Counted from the stretch's first letter, positions 27,924 to 36,686 are shown. The stretch: 64,000 nt of DNA from Micrococcaceae bacterium Sec5.1 (GCA_039636795.1 CP143430.1:1426001-1490000); one strand, 5' to 3'. Made by a program: numbers and translations. The notes: generated from the sequence alone by a model not told the origin.

Positions 27924-29595
27924 GGACCCAAAGAAGCAGGCGGACGATGACGGGACGCGCAGTTCCACCAAAGATGCACGCAACTCCGCCAAGGATGCCC
28001 GCAGTTCCAACAAGGGCGCCCGCAGTTCCAACAAGGGGATCATCACAGGGGTCTTGTCAGCAGCAGTGATCCTGGCGGCGGGAGGCGGAGCAGTCGCGGC
28101 CACCTCGATGGTTCCAGCGCCCTCTGGCGGCTCTGCAGTGGACGTCCGGCAAGCCGATGTTCCTGCGGGCCGCTCCCTGGGCGTTTGCCCGGAACCCGCG
28201 CGCCTTGTCACGGGAACCGATGTGGACACTGATGCTGAGTTCAGCCCGGTTTCCACCACAGCCACCAGTGCGCTTAACGCACTGGTCCTGAGCAATCCCG
28301 CAGGCACCATTCCGGGCAGTAAAGTGATGTCGCTGGCAGGGGACGCAGTTGCGGAAATTGCCAAGACCCCCACGAGCACACCATCGCCCACTTCCGGTCC
28401 ACCGGTTTTGGCGGCAGCGGCTGCATCCATCAGCCCTGTGACCGCACCTACCGTGGTGGCTGCTGACCCGATCGGAAACGAACAAGCCTCCTTGGCCGCG
28501 AACCTGAGCTATTCAGCCAAGGACGGCGACCTCCGCGGCCTTGCGGCGGCTCCGTGTCAGCAACCCGGAAACGACGCTTGGCTTTTGGGTGCGGACACCG
28601 CGCTTGGCCGGACGGCGGTCCTGAACCTCAGCAATGCATCGGAAACGCCCGCAACCGTCAACCTGGACCTCTTTGGCGCCCAGGGACAGATCCAGGCGCC
28701 TGGCGCACGGGGTCTTTTGGTGGCTCCAGGGACAACGCGCGCGGTAAACCTTGCCGGCCTTGCCCCCGGCGAATCCCAACTGGCAGTGCACGTACGCAGC
28801 TCGGGCGGACCCGTCGCAGGGACCATCCAGCAGAGCGTGCTGCGTGGACTTGTGCCGGGTGGGGTGGAGTTCCTGTCCCCAGGTTCCGGGCCGTCCAATC
28901 TCCAGGTGATGGCCGGCGTCGACATTCAGGATGCAGCAGCGATCAAGGCGCTGGGCAGCAAATCGGGCTTCGCCGATGCTGTTCCCGCGCTTCAAATAGC
29001 CGTACCTGGGTCCACGGACGCCGTGGTTCAAGTCCGGCTGTACGGCGCCAACGGTGAGCGCCAGCTCCCCAACGGGGGAGTAGTCACCGTCAAAGGCGGC
29101 ACCGTAGCTACGTTGGACCTCGACGGCGTTCCTGCCGGCAGCTACACCGTGAGCGCAAGTTCCGACGTCGCGTTCGTAGCTGCTACCCGGATTGCACGGG
29201 GGGCTAAAGCGGAGGAACCAACGGATTTCGCTTGGTCGCCGTCCTCGGCCCGCCTGGGAAGCCAGCATCTGGTCGCAGTGCCCCGTGACGGGCAGAGCTT
29301 CTTCAGCTTCGGTGTCCCGGAGGGACGGGCAACTGTCAGCTATGCACCGGTGACAGCCGATGGGAAGGTGGGCAAGTCCGTGGACGTGGACATGTCCGGG
29401 GGCACAACATCTCTGATCGAACTTCCAGCAAAATCCGGACAGGCAGTGGTTGCCGGGTACGTGGTTTCAGCATCAGGGGACCCTGTGTATGGGGCACTTG
29501 TCCTGGGTAGGCAGGACCGCGCCGACGTCTCAGTTCTGGGCATCCAGGATGCTGCTGCGGGGCTCGAAAAAGTTCCCGTGACAGTGGGCTACTAG
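27916..29595 (+). CDS. DUF5719 family secreted/membrane-anchored protein
   Basis: 559 residues from GTG 27916 (AAGGAG at 27903-27908). The N-terminus is cytoplasmic and repetitive, with variants of DARSSNKG repeated four times, followed by one membrane segment (GIITGVLSAAVILAAGGGAVAAT) and a long extracytoplasmic beta-rich region. Features of DUF5719 include CPEPARLVTGTD, the TAVLNLSNASETPATVNLDLFGAQG strand repeat and GTTRAVNLAGLAPGESQLAVHV. It overlaps the glycosyltransferase gene by 8 bp and very probably works with it in the same envelope pathway; molecular role unknown. The stop codon touches the IS982-family insertion region. Confidence 0.83.
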   Translation: MSEDPKKQADDDGTRSSTKDARNSAKDARSSNKGARSSNKGIITGVLSAAVILAAGGGAVAATSMVPAPSGGSAVDVRQADVPAGRSLGVCPEPARLVTGTDVDTDAEFSPVSTTATSALNALVLSNPAGTIPGSKVMSLAGDAVAEIAKTPTSTPSPTSGPPVLAAAAASISPVTAPTVVAADPIGNEQASLAANLSYSAKDGDLRGLAAAPCQQPGNDAWLLGADTALGRTAVLNLSNASETPATVNLDLFGAQGQIQAPGARGLLVAPGTTRAVNLAGLAPGESQLAVHVRSSGGPVAGTIQQSVLRGLVPGGVEFLSPGSGPSNLQVMAGVDIQDAAAIKALGSKSGFADAVPALQIAVPGSTDAVVQVRLYGANGERQLPNGGVVTVKGGTVATLDLDGVPAGSYTVSASSDVAFVAATRIARGAKAEEPTDFAWSPSSARLGSQHLVAVPRDGQSFFSFGVPEGRATVSYAPVTADGKVGKSVDVDMSGGTTSLIELPAKSGQAVVAGYVVSASGDPVYGALVLGRQDRADVSVLGIQDAAAGLEKVPVTVGY

Positions 29596-29607
29596 GCGTT
29601 AAGGCCA

Positions 29608-30609
29608 CTAGATGACTAAGTCCTATTGCCGTGGCGGGCGCGGGAGCTTTTAAAGTAAGGCGGAGAGTGTTAAGCCGAGTTTGTGAACACGCAACTAAAC
29701 ACTCTCCTGACCACACTTTACGTCTATTTGGATGACCATGTGCTGCCGGACCTGGGTGTGTCCAGGGCTCGCCGGCCGGGCCGGAAACCGGTGCTGAGCG
29801 ACGCTGAGCTGCTCTGCCTGGCCGTGGCACAGCACCTGCTCGGCTTCTCCTCGGAGACCAGGTGGATCCGTTATTCACGGATCCACCTGTCCGGCATGTT
29901 CCCGGGCATTCCGCACCAATCCGGCTATAACAAGCGTCTCCGGGCCGCGGGCCCTGTGATCGCGGCCGCCATCACCGCGCTGGCACGGGACACCCCGTCC
30001 TGGCACGAGGTCCTGCGCCTGGTCGATTCCACCCCCGTGCCGTGCGGCATGTCCCGGGAAACCGTCAAACGCTCCGACCTGTCCGGGCACGCCGGCTACG
30101 GCTACTGTGCCTCCCACTCCCGGTTCTTCTGGGGCCTGCGTCTCTACCTGATCAGCACCCCTGAAGGCATGCCCGTGATCTGGGGCCTGGCGAACCCGAA
30201 GATCGGTGAACGCGAGGTCACCCAGGCCCTACTCGAACACGACCACCACCTCATCCGGGCCGGGCAGGTCATCCTCGGGGACAAAGGCTTCGCCGGCCGC
30301 GACTTCGAACGGTTCATCACCGAGGACCTCGGCGCGCACCTGATCCGCCCGGACCGCAAGGACGAGAAACCCCGCTTCGGCAAACTCGGCGGCATCCGAC
30401 AATGGATTGAATCCGTCTTCGACACCCTCAAGGGCCAACTCGGCCTCGAAGAACACGGCGGACGGACCATGGCCGGCGTCTACGCCCGGGTAGCTGCCAG
30501 ACTCCTCGCCCTTGCCGCAGGCATCTGGCACAACTGGCGCATCAACGCGCCCCGCAAACGCTCACTCATCGCCTACGACCACTAAATCCAATAGGACTTA
30601 ATCATCTAG
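29608..30609 (+). mobile_element. IS982-family insertion sequence
   Basis: About 1.0 kb. Inverted ends: CTAGATGACTAAGTCCTATT (from 29608) and the complement of AATAGGACTTAATCATCTAG (30590-30609), differing at one position. It carries one intact transposase. A direct repeat CTAGGCGTTA occurs at 29592-29601 and 30606-30615, but the left copy is separated from the inverted end by 6 bp, so the target duplication is not clean. The element lies between the convergent DUF5719 and metallopeptidase genes and disrupts neither. Confidence 0.85.
29683..30585 (+). CDS. IS982-family transposase
   Basis: 300 residues, complete. The DDE catalytic triad is visible: Asp115 in LVDSTPVPCG, Asp200 in VILGDKGFAG, and Glu243 in IRQWIESVFDTLKGQL. 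The surrounding motifs (YSRIHLSGMFPGIPHQSGYNKRLR, HAGYGYCASHSRFFWGLRL, and the C-terminal RVAARLLALAAGIWHNWR) are typical of IS982 elements. GTG 29683 is the start. No frameshift or stop interrupts the gene, so the element may still be mobile. Confidence 0.92.
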   Translation: MNTQLNTLLTTLYVYLDDHVLPDLGVSRARRPGRKPVLSDAELLCLAVAQHLLGFSSETRWIRYSRIHLSGMFPGIPHQSGYNKRLRAAGPVIAAAITALARDTPSWHEVLRLVDSTPVPCGMSRETVKRSDLSGHAGYGYCASHSRFFWGLRLYLISTPEGMPVIWGLANPKIGEREVTQALLEHDHHLIRAGQVILGDKGFAGRDFERFITEDLGAHLIRPDRKDEKPRFGKLGGIRQWIESVFDTLKGQLGLEEHGGRTMAGVYARVAARLLALAAGIWHNWRINAPRKRSLIAYDH

Positions 30610-30627
30610 GCGTTAGGGGTACCCACG

Positions 30628-31146
30628 CTACTGGTAACGACGCCGGTACACAGGATCCAGCGTCTCTGGTGGTACGCCGAGCATTTCCGCGGTGTACTCC
30701 ACCACGACGTCGTGGACGAGGTCCTGCAGCTCTTCCCGTGTTCCGGCAGTCTGTTCCACCACACGGCGGTACACAGTGATCATCGGTGCTTCGCCGCGGC
30801 TGCCGGGAGTGTAGGAACCCATGGGAGCTGCCGTACCTTCGGCGACCAATTGCTCCAGGTTCGGCGGGATTTCGTCGACGGCGAAGAGCACGCCATCCAA
30901 CTGCTTGCCCCACATATCCTGGAGGCGTTCGGCTGAGTCCAGCACCATGTCGTCGAAACGCTCGGCACGGGTCCGGAAGCCGGGAAGACTGGGGAGCATG
31001 AGTTCCCCACGCAGTCCTCTGCCGTGACGGTTTCTCCGGCGCCGCCGGAAACCACGGACATCCGCGCCGGTGTGTTCCTTTGCCTGATCGCCTTCGGCGT
31101 CAGTCCACCGGATTGTGAAGCCAGGAACATGTGGCTGTGACTGCAT
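30628..31146 (-). CDS. Zincin-like metallopeptidase family protein with degenerate active site
   Basis: 172 residues. The family core is recognisable: DMVLDSAERLQDMWGKQLDGVLFAVDEIPPN, ITVYRRVVEQTAGTREELQDLV, then the segment where HExxH is expected, which here reads HDVVVEYTAEMLG. One His remains but the Glu and second His are absent, so peptidase activity is doubtful. The N-terminus is Arg-rich (RGFRRRRRNRHGRGLRGEL). In Mycobacterium the corresponding gene (Rv3259 type) also sits near whiB2, and it is divergent with the DUF3499 gene here. It converges on the IS982 element. Confidence 0.75.
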   Translation of the reverse strand: MQSQPHVPGFTIRWTDAEGDQAKEHTGADVRGFRRRRRNRHGRGLRGELMLPSLPGFRTRAERFDDMVLDSAERLQDMWGKQLDGVLFAVDEIPPNLEQLVAEGTAAPMGSYTPGSRGEAPMITVYRRVVEQTAGTREELQDLVHDVVVEYTAEMLGVPPETLDPVYRRRYQ

Positions 31147-31287
31147 ATATCGACTTTAGTCCCGAGGAACCGCCAACGCGACATCATGGCGAACAGCGCG
31201 CCGTGACCGGCGCAGACTGCAGCTTCCGGGCGGGCACGGCCAGCCAATGCGCAGAGTATGGGCCAAAGGGCGCTAATCTGGGATGTT

Positions 31288-31665
31288 GTGGGTGCTATTC
31301 GTCAGTGTTCAAGGTCCGCCTGCCGCCAATCCGCGGTGGCTACTTTGACGTACGTGTATGCCGAGTCCACAGCGGTCCTCGGCCCGCTGGCCACGTACGC
31401 CGAACCGCATGCGTACGATCTTTGCGCCCAGCATGCGGAATCCCTTACGGTTCCACGGGGCTGGGAAGTCCTTCGCCTGGCTATGCCAACAACACCTCCG
31501 GAGCCTGGCCCGGATGACTTGCTGGCACTCGCCAACGCCGTGCGGGAAGCCGCCTCAGCGGCAACGGACACCCCACCCCGTACCAGTCGGCCGCATGTCG
31601 AGCCGCCCGCCATGGTTGAAGGTACGCGCCGTGGCCACTTGCGGATTCTGCGCGAACCGTCCTAA
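31288..31665 (+). CDS. DUF3499 domain-containing protein
   Basis: 125 residues from GTG 31288 (the frame opens at 31258 but the family starts GAIRQCSRSACRQSAV). Conserved DUF3499 features: RQCSRSACRQSAVATLTYVYAESTAVLGPL and YDLCAQHAESLTVPRGWEVLRL. Two Cys near the start plus one in LCAQH suggest a small zinc-ribbon-like fold. In many actinobacteria a phosphomannomutase gene follows directly; here the next gene, 143 bp on, is Trm112 instead. Role unknown. Confidence 0.85.
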   Translation: MGAIRQCSRSACRQSAVATLTYVYAESTAVLGPLATYAEPHAYDLCAQHAESLTVPRGWEVLRLAMPTTPPEPGPDDLLALANAVREAASAATDTPPRTSRPHVEPPAMVEGTRRGHLRILREPS

Positions 31666-31808
31666 GTCCGTTCTGGCTGAGCCAACAGCGGCAACCCCGG
31701 ACTCAAATCGTCGTCGGCTCCTTGGGGGATGGTCGTGCGCTGTAGGCTGGAATCTGCAGATAAATCCGCCAGCGGCGCCACACCCGCGCCATCCAGGGAG
31801 CATCATTC

Positions 31809-32027
31809 ATGCCAAAGGTCAGTCCTGAACTGTTGTCCATCCTGCGCTGCCCCGTGACGGGCTCACCGCTGGTCCAGGAGGGTGAGGAGCTTGTTTCAAC
31901 GGCTGCCGCCGAGAACGGTGAAAAGGTCCGTTACGCGATCGAGGACGGCATTCCCTTGCTTCTGCCCCCGGAACTGCTTGCTGCCTCCAACGCCGCAAGT
32001 TCCGGCCAGCACCACGCCAAAGCCTGA
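31809..32027 (+). CDS. Trm112 family protein
   Basis: 72 residues: LLSILRCPVTGSPLVQEGEELVS, then RYAIEDGIPLLLPPE, the compact Trm112 zinc-ribbon-like fold in its bacterial, mostly cysteine-poor form. Eukaryotic Trm112 activates several methyltransferases; bacterial homologues likely act as small partners, but a partner cannot be named here. It precedes ahcY by 46 bp on the same strand, a suggestive link since AhcY removes the S-adenosylhomocysteine that methyltransferases produce. Confidence 0.88.
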   Translation: MPKVSPELLSILRCPVTGSPLVQEGEELVSTAAAENGEKVRYAIEDGIPLLLPPELLAASNAASSGQHHAKA

Positions 32028-32073
32028 CGTACTTCCAGAACAGCAATCCGCACGGTACACCTAAAGGACTTCC

Positions 32074-33552
32074 ATGACTTTCGACTACAAAGTGGCTGAC
32101 ATTTCCCTTGCCGAGGCAGGCCGCCACCAGATCCGTCTCGCCGAGCACGAAATGCCAGGGCTCATGTCCCTTCGTGCTGAGTTCGGCCCCTCGCAGCCGC
32201 TCAAGGGCGCCCGCATCGCCGGTTCGCTGCACATGACGGTCCAGACAGCCGTCCTCATTGAAACCCTCACCGCCCTGGGTGCCGAGGTCCGTTGGGCTTC
32301 GTGCAACATTTTCTCCACCCAGGACGAAGCCGCTGCCGCCGTCGTCGTCGGCAAAGGCACGCCGGAGGATCCGCAAGGCGTTCCCGTCTTCGCCTGGAAG
32401 GGCGAGACCCTCGAGGAATACTGGTGGACCGCTGAGCAGATCCTCACCTGGCCGGGAGCGGACGAAAACCCGGAGCTGGGTCCCAACATGATTCTGGACG
32501 ACGGCGGTGACGCCACCTTGCTGCTGCACAAGGGCGTCGATTTCGAGGCAGCAGGTGCTGTTCCCGCAGCCACCGAGGAAGATCCTGAAGAGTACGTCCT
32601 CATCCTGGACCTCCTTCGCCGGACCCTGGCCGCGGACCCGCAGAAGTGGACGCGCGTGGCAGCCCGGATCCAGGGCGTCACGGAAGAAACCACCACTGGC
32701 GTGCACCGGCTGTACCAGCTCGCGGAACAGGGCAAGTTGCTGTTCCCGGCCATCAACGTCAACGATTCCGTCACCAAGAGCAAGTTCGACAACAAATACG
32801 GCATCCGCCACTCGCTGCCGGACGGCATCAACCGTGCAACGGACGTCCTCATGGGCGGCAAGGTTGCCGTGGTTTGTGGCTATGGTGACGTCGGTAAGGG
32901 TGCGGCAGAAGCACTGCGCGGCCAGGGTTCGCGCGTTGTAGTCACGGAGATCGACCCCATTTGTGCCTTGCAAGCGGCAATGGACGGCTACCAGGTGGCC
33001 AAGCTGGAATCTGTCCTCGCTCAGGGTGACATCTTCATCACCACCACCGGCAACAAGGACGTCATCATGGCCGAGCACATGCTGGGCATGAAGAACAAGG
33101 CCATTGTGGGCAACATCGGCCACTTCGATAACGAGATCGACATCGCCGGGCTTGCCAAGGTTCCCGGCGTAAAGAAGGTGGAGATCAAACCGCAGGTTCA
33201 CGAGTGGGTCTTCGATGCCGGCTCCGACTCCGAGCGGTCAATCATCGTTCTGTCTGAAGGCAGGCTCCTGAACCTGGGCAACGCAACGGGCCACCCGTCC
33301 TTCGTGATGAGCAACTCGTTCACCAACCAGACGATCGCGCAGATTGAACTCTGGACCAAGAAGGACCAGCCGGCAGGGGAACGCGAATACCAGAAGCAGG
33401 TCTACGTCCTGCCCAAGATTTTGGACGAAAAGGTGGCACGCCTGCACCTGGATGCGCTTGGCGTGGAGTTGACGGAACTGAGCAAGGACCAGGCGGACTA
33501 CCTGGACCTGGATGTTGCAGGCCCCTACAAGCCGGAGCACTACCGCTACTAA
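32074..33552 (+). CDS. ahcY: Adenosylhomocysteinase
   Basis: 492 residues, normal for bacterial SAH hydrolase with the insertion found in actinobacteria. Motifs: [27 protein letters not shown] [41 protein letters not shown] (catalytic Lys/Asp), the NAD-binding [13 protein letters not shown], and C-terminal [17 protein letters not shown] ending KPEHYRY. It reversibly splits S-adenosylhomocysteine into adenosine and homocysteine. AAAGGA lies 7 nt before the ATG. I looked for an SAH riboswitch in the 46-bp gap and before Trm112 and saw none. A hairpin terminator follows. Confidence 0.98.
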   Translation: MTFDYKVADISLAEAGRHQIRLAEHEMPGLMSLRAEFGPSQPLKGARIAGSLHMTVQTAVLIETLTALGAEVRWASCNIFSTQDEAAAAVVVGKGTPEDPQGVPVFAWKGETLEEYWWTAEQILTWPGADENPELGPNMILDDGGDATLLLHKGVDFEAAGAVPAATEEDPEEYVLILDLLRRTLAADPQKWTRVAARIQGVTEETTTGVHRLYQLAEQGKLLFPAINVNDSVTKSKFDNKYGIRHSLPDGINRATDVLMGGKVAVVCGYGDVGKGAAEALRGQGSRVVVTEIDPICALQAAMDGYQVAKLESVLAQGDIFITTTGNKDVIMAEHMLGMKNKAIVGNIGHFDNEIDIAGLAKVPGVKKVEIKPQVHEWVFDAGSDSERSIIVLSEGRLLNLGNATGHPSFVMSNSFTNQTIAQIELWTKKDQPAGEREYQKQVYVLPKILDEKVARLHLDALGVELTELSKDQADYLDLDVAGPYKPEHYRY

Positions 33553-33608
33553 GCCAAGTTCAGTTTGCGGTGGCAGTAACCACAAACAGGTAGCCTCAAG
33601 CCCGCAGT

Positions 33609-33645
33609 GAAAGGCCGGACACGTGACCAGCGTGGCCGGCCTTTC
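33609..33645 (+). terminator. Terminator hairpin after ahcY
   Basis: GAAAGGCCGG-A-CACG (33609-33623) pairs with CGTG-G-CCGGCCTTTC (33631-33645) around a 7-nt loop. The stem's 3' side carries CCTTTC, but no long T-run follows. It isolates ahcY from the L,D-transpeptidase gene. Confidence 0.65.
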
Positions 33646-33698
33646 GGCTAGAATTGGGTGTTCAGTATTGCTTGCCGGGGGACAGGAAGACAGGAACC

Positions 33699-34919
33699 AT
33701 GACGGAAGTCGCCAAACGGAAAACGGGCAAGATCCTTGCCATTGCAGGGGTCTGCGCGGCCCTCGTCCTGGGCGGTATTGGCGTTGCCACCGTTCCTGGA
33801 TTGCTGGCCGGTGCCACCCCGAACGGCGTGGGAACAACCCAATCCACTCCGACGCCAGAGGCTAAACCCGTGGAGTTGGGCATCACACCGCTGGACGGCG
33901 CTGTGGAATGGAATCCAGTGGTTGGCCCCCAGATCAAGGCCGTCAACGGTAAGGTCAAGGACGTAGTTTTGGCGCCAGTTGACGGCGGTACACCTGTGCA
34001 GGGGAAGACCAGCGCGGACGGCAGCACGTGGACAACCCTTGAGGTCCTGAAGTTCAAGACCCAGTACAGCTATTCCTTCACCATTGTGGACACTGCAGGT
34101 AAGGAAACCAAGAAGACGCAGACCTTCACCACGGTTTCTGCTGCCTACGAAGCCGACGCTTCCATTTATCCGCGCAACGGCACAGTTGCTGGCTCGGGCC
34201 AGCCGATCGAAATCAACTTCAGTGAACCTGTGGTTGACAAGGCCGCGATGGAAAAGCGCGTTGCCATCACTGTTTCATCGGGCCAGCCAGTCGCGTGGCA
34301 TTGGTACTCGGACAAGAAGGTCCGCATTCGCCCGGAGGCATTCTGGGCGTCGGGAACCACGGTCACAGTGGATATGAAGCTCCTGGGCGTCGATTTCGGC
34401 AACAACATGATTGGAAATGGCGATGTTGTTTCCACTTTCACTACTGGGCCGCAGCGCGTGGCTGTAGTGGATGACAACACCAAGACCATGAACGTGTATT
34501 TCGACGGCCAATTGATGCACACCGCGCCCGTATCGCTTGGCGGAGAAGACTGGCTTTCGCCCACCGGCTACGCCGTGATCCTGGAGCAGGAACGCAAATC
34601 CAACTTCAACGCTGGAAGCATCGGCCTCAAACCCGGGGACAAAGGCTACTACGCTCCTATGGTCGTGGATTATGCCAACCGCCTCACCTGGTCCGGCGTC
34701 TATGTCCATCAGGCCCTGGAGTCCGCTTGGGGCGCCATTGGACGCGTGAACGTCTCCCACGGCTGCGTTGGGTTGCTGCCAGACGACGCCGCATGGTTCT
34801 TCAACAACATGAAAACCGGCGACGTCGTGCAGATCCTGAATACCGGTGCGCCAGCTGTGGAGCCCTTGGAGGGCTTCGGCGACTGGAACATCCCTTGGGC
34901 CAGCTACGCCCAGCGGTAG
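33699..34919 (+). CDS. L,D-transpeptidase with Ig-like domains
   Basis: 406 residues from ATG 33699. N-terminal signal-anchor (ILAIAGVCAALVLGGIGVATV), two Ig-like domains (about 70-280), then a YkuD catalytic domain: GVYVHQALESAWGAIG followed by the active-site SHGCVGL with Cys356. The residue after the Cys-Val pair is Gly rather than the usual Arg/Asn. The architecture equals mycobacterial LdtMt2: it forms 3->3 crosslinks in peptidoglycan outside the membrane. It has its own promoter space after the ahcY terminator; the pentapeptide gene starts 31 bp downstream. Confidence 0.88.
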   Translation: MTEVAKRKTGKILAIAGVCAALVLGGIGVATVPGLLAGATPNGVGTTQSTPTPEAKPVELGITPLDGAVEWNPVVGPQIKAVNGKVKDVVLAPVDGGTPVQGKTSADGSTWTTLEVLKFKTQYSYSFTIVDTAGKETKKTQTFTTVSAAYEADASIYPRNGTVAGSGQPIEINFSEPVVDKAAMEKRVAITVSSGQPVAWHWYSDKKVRIRPEAFWASGTTVTVDMKLLGVDFGNNMIGNGDVVSTFTTGPQRVAVVDDNTKTMNVYFDGQLMHTAPVSLGGEDWLSPTGYAVILEQERKSNFNAGSIGLKPGDKGYYAPMVVDYANRLTWSGVYVHQALESAWGAIGRVNVSHGCVGLLPDDAAWFFNNMKTGDVVQILNTGAPAVEPLEGFGDWNIPWASYAQR

Positions 34920-34949
34920 CCGCCATTTCCAGCCGGGGACACAATTGCT

Positions 34950-35774
34950 GTGACTATTCCGCCAACCCTTCGCCCGGACTGCGGCAATTGCTTCGCCCTC
35001 TGCTGCACCGCCCTTGGCTTTGCCCGCTCGGCTGATTTCGCGATCGATAAACCGGCTGCTTCGGCCTGCCCGAACATGGCCAGCGACTTTTCCTGCACCA
35101 TCCATCAACGGTTGCGGCCCCGCGGATTCAGCGGATGTACCGTCTTTGACTGCTTCGGCGCAGGCCAAGTGGTTTCCCAACGCACGTTTGGGGGTACGAG
35201 TTGGATCCAGGACCCAGCGTCCAAGTCCTCGATGTTCGTTGTCTTCAAGGTGGTCAAGCAACTGCACGAAATGTTGTGGTACTTGTCCGAAGCTGAGCAA
35301 CGCGCTTTCGATCCGGAGCTGGCCGCCACCGCCCGCCGGCTGTCCACAGATATTGAAACCACATCCCAAGGCGAGGCATCCGCAGTCCTGGCTGCCGACG
35401 TCGGACATTTACATGCTGAAGTGCGTGCCCTGCTGATGGAGGTCAGCGAGGAGGTGCGCGCTTCATATGGGGCTGAGGGCCGTGAAATGCCCGACGGCGG
35501 ACTCCACCCGGGTGCCGACCTCATGGGCGCCAATCTGGCAAGGAGACGACTATGCGGCTCGGACCTCCGCGGTGCCTACCTGATACGGGCAAACCTGGAG
35601 CGCAGTGACTTAACCGCCGTGGACCTCCTCGGCGCGGATTTGCGAGATTCCCGTCTCCACGGCGCCAACCTCTCCAGGTCCCTCTACCTGACCCAACCGC
35701 AAATCAACGCCGCCCAAGGAAACCCCGAAACGCGCCTACCCGAAAGACTCACGACGCCGGCGCACTGGCACTAA
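34950..35774 (+). CDS. Pentapeptide-repeat protein with Cys-rich N-terminal domain
   Basis: 274 residues. The N-terminal 65 residues carry CGNCFALCCTALGF, then further Cys in ACPNM, FSCTIHQRL and SGCTVFDCFG, at least eight Cys in all, suggesting a zinc or Fe-S cluster. Residues about 190-245 are pentapeptide repeats (A[D/N]LxG: GADLMGANLARRRLCGSDLRGAYL, ANLERSDLTAVDLLGADL). Pentapeptide proteins form right-handed beta-helices, some of which protect DNA gyrase; nothing here proves that role. GTG 34950 is the start, 31 bp after the transpeptidase. It converges on the RDD gene with palindromic copy B between. Confidence 0.8.
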   Translation: MTIPPTLRPDCGNCFALCCTALGFARSADFAIDKPAASACPNMASDFSCTIHQRLRPRGFSGCTVFDCFGAGQVVSQRTFGGTSWIQDPASKSSMFVVFKVVKQLHEMLWYLSEAEQRAFDPELAATARRLSTDIETTSQGEASAVLAADVGHLHAEVRALLMEVSEEVRASYGAEGREMPDGGLHPGADLMGANLARRRLCGSDLRGAYLIRANLERSDLTAVDLLGADLRDSRLHGANLSRSLYLTQPQINAAQGNPETRLPERLTTPAHWH

Positions 35775-35788
35775 GAAGGGCGGCGAAA

Positions 35789-35864
35789 GGCTGGGGGTCG
35801 GGGTCCGGCAGCGTGCGTCCAAGCGAGGAACGAGCGAGCACGCAGAGGACGGCGGCCTCCGGCC
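35789..35864. repeat. Interspersed palindromic element, copy B (reverse orientation)
   Basis: The core (35803-35850) is the reverse complement of the core in copies A and C: GGCAGCGTGCGTC ... GAGCACGCAGAGGAC. Outer arms GGCTGGGGG (35789-35797) and CCTCCGGCC (35856-35864) pair only with two G-T wobbles. It lies between the convergent pentapeptide and RDD genes. Confidence 0.7.
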
Positions 35865-35882
35865 GGAAGCGCCGGCGTTGTC

Positions 35883-36686
35883 TCAGCCCTGTGTAAACGG
35901 CAGCTTGCGCAGCCTTTCGCCGATGGCGGCGTTGCGCTGTTCCGCTGTGCGGAGGCGGACAAGTTCGCGGTTGCGTCGCTCGCCGAGGACCGCCCCTATG
36001 TAGTCTTCGGGGATCGTTCCCGCTGGCGGTGGCGGCGCAACGTAGTTTGCCAGCTCGGAGGCCAGCGCTGCAGCCATCCTGGCGCGTGAGGATGGTGCCA
36101 TGAGGTATGCCTGCTGAACGAAGGTTCCGGCCCGGCGGGCTGTGGCGTCGGGGATCCGGCCAATGTCCGCCATGGCTACCCACGGTTGGAGGTAAGGGGG
36201 AGCGCCGGGAAAGATCCTCGGCTCGGAGGGCACGCGCTGCCGCAGCGAGTATGTGCCGGCCACGACGTCGCCGAGGCGCTTGGACTTGTCGTTGAAAAGT
36301 GCCACGCCGATAGCGAGGCCACCGAAGGTCATGTAAATCTCGAGGAACCCCAACATCCCACGGATGACCGCGTGCCGGAACCTGATGGATCCGCCGTCGT
36401 CCCGGACCACGCGCAGGCCCGCGGCCAGTTTCCCCAGTGAGCGGCCGCGGGTGAGTGTCTCCACAGTGACGGGAACGATGACGAAGGAGAAGACCACACA
36501 GGCCAGGATCATGGCCCGGACCGCGGCTTCATCGAGGTCCCGGGCGGCGGAGAGGACCAGGACGATGAGGAGGATCAACATGAGGACGTTGGCAATGACG
36601 TCCAGAATGAGCCCCAGAGCGCGGGCGGCGAAGGACGCCGGGCGCAACTCCAGGACCACTGCCTCGCCTGTGATGATTGAACTCAA
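35883..36686 (-). CDS. RDD family membrane protein
   Basis: 267 residues. The RDD domain occupies the first about 150 residues: PASFAARALGLILDVIANVLMLILLIVLVL (R-A-x-x-x-x-D variant), VVFSFVIVPVTVETLTRGRSLGKLAAGLRVVRDDGG, and LFNDKSKRLGDVVAGTY. The C-terminal third is soluble, Ala/Pro/Arg-rich. RDD proteins are membrane proteins of mostly unknown function, some linked to Na+ or drug tolerance. TTG 36686 is the start. It is divergent with the SpoIIM-family gene across 129 bp, an arrangement kept in many actinobacteria near MoxR-DUF58 genes. Confidence 0.88.
   Translation of the reverse strand: MSSIITGEAVVLELRPASFAARALGLILDVIANVLMLILLIVLVLSAARDLDEAAVRAMILACVVFSFVIVPVTVETLTRGRSLGKLAAGLRVVRDDGGSIRFRHAVIRGMLGFLEIYMTFGGLAIGVALFNDKSKRLGDVVAGTYSLRQRVPSEPRIFPGAPPYLQPWVAMADIGRIPDATARRAGTFVQQAYLMAPSSRARMAAALASELANYVAPPPPAGTIPEDYIGAVLGERRNRELVRLRTAEQRNAAIGERLRKLPFTQG

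Noticed and set aside
26408-27979. 523-residue minus-strand open frame opposite the glycosyltransferase.
   Set aside because: It is antisense to a protein with clear domains, has low-complexity Arg/Ser/Pro composition, and no start signal. It reflects high GC content.
31666-32073. SAH riboswitch upstream of ahcY.
   Set aside because: No match to the SAH aptamer's conserved core; the direct upstream gap is only 46 bp.
31819-33201. 460-residue minus-strand open frame opposite ahcY.
   Set aside because: It is a mirror frame of a strongly conserved enzyme gene.
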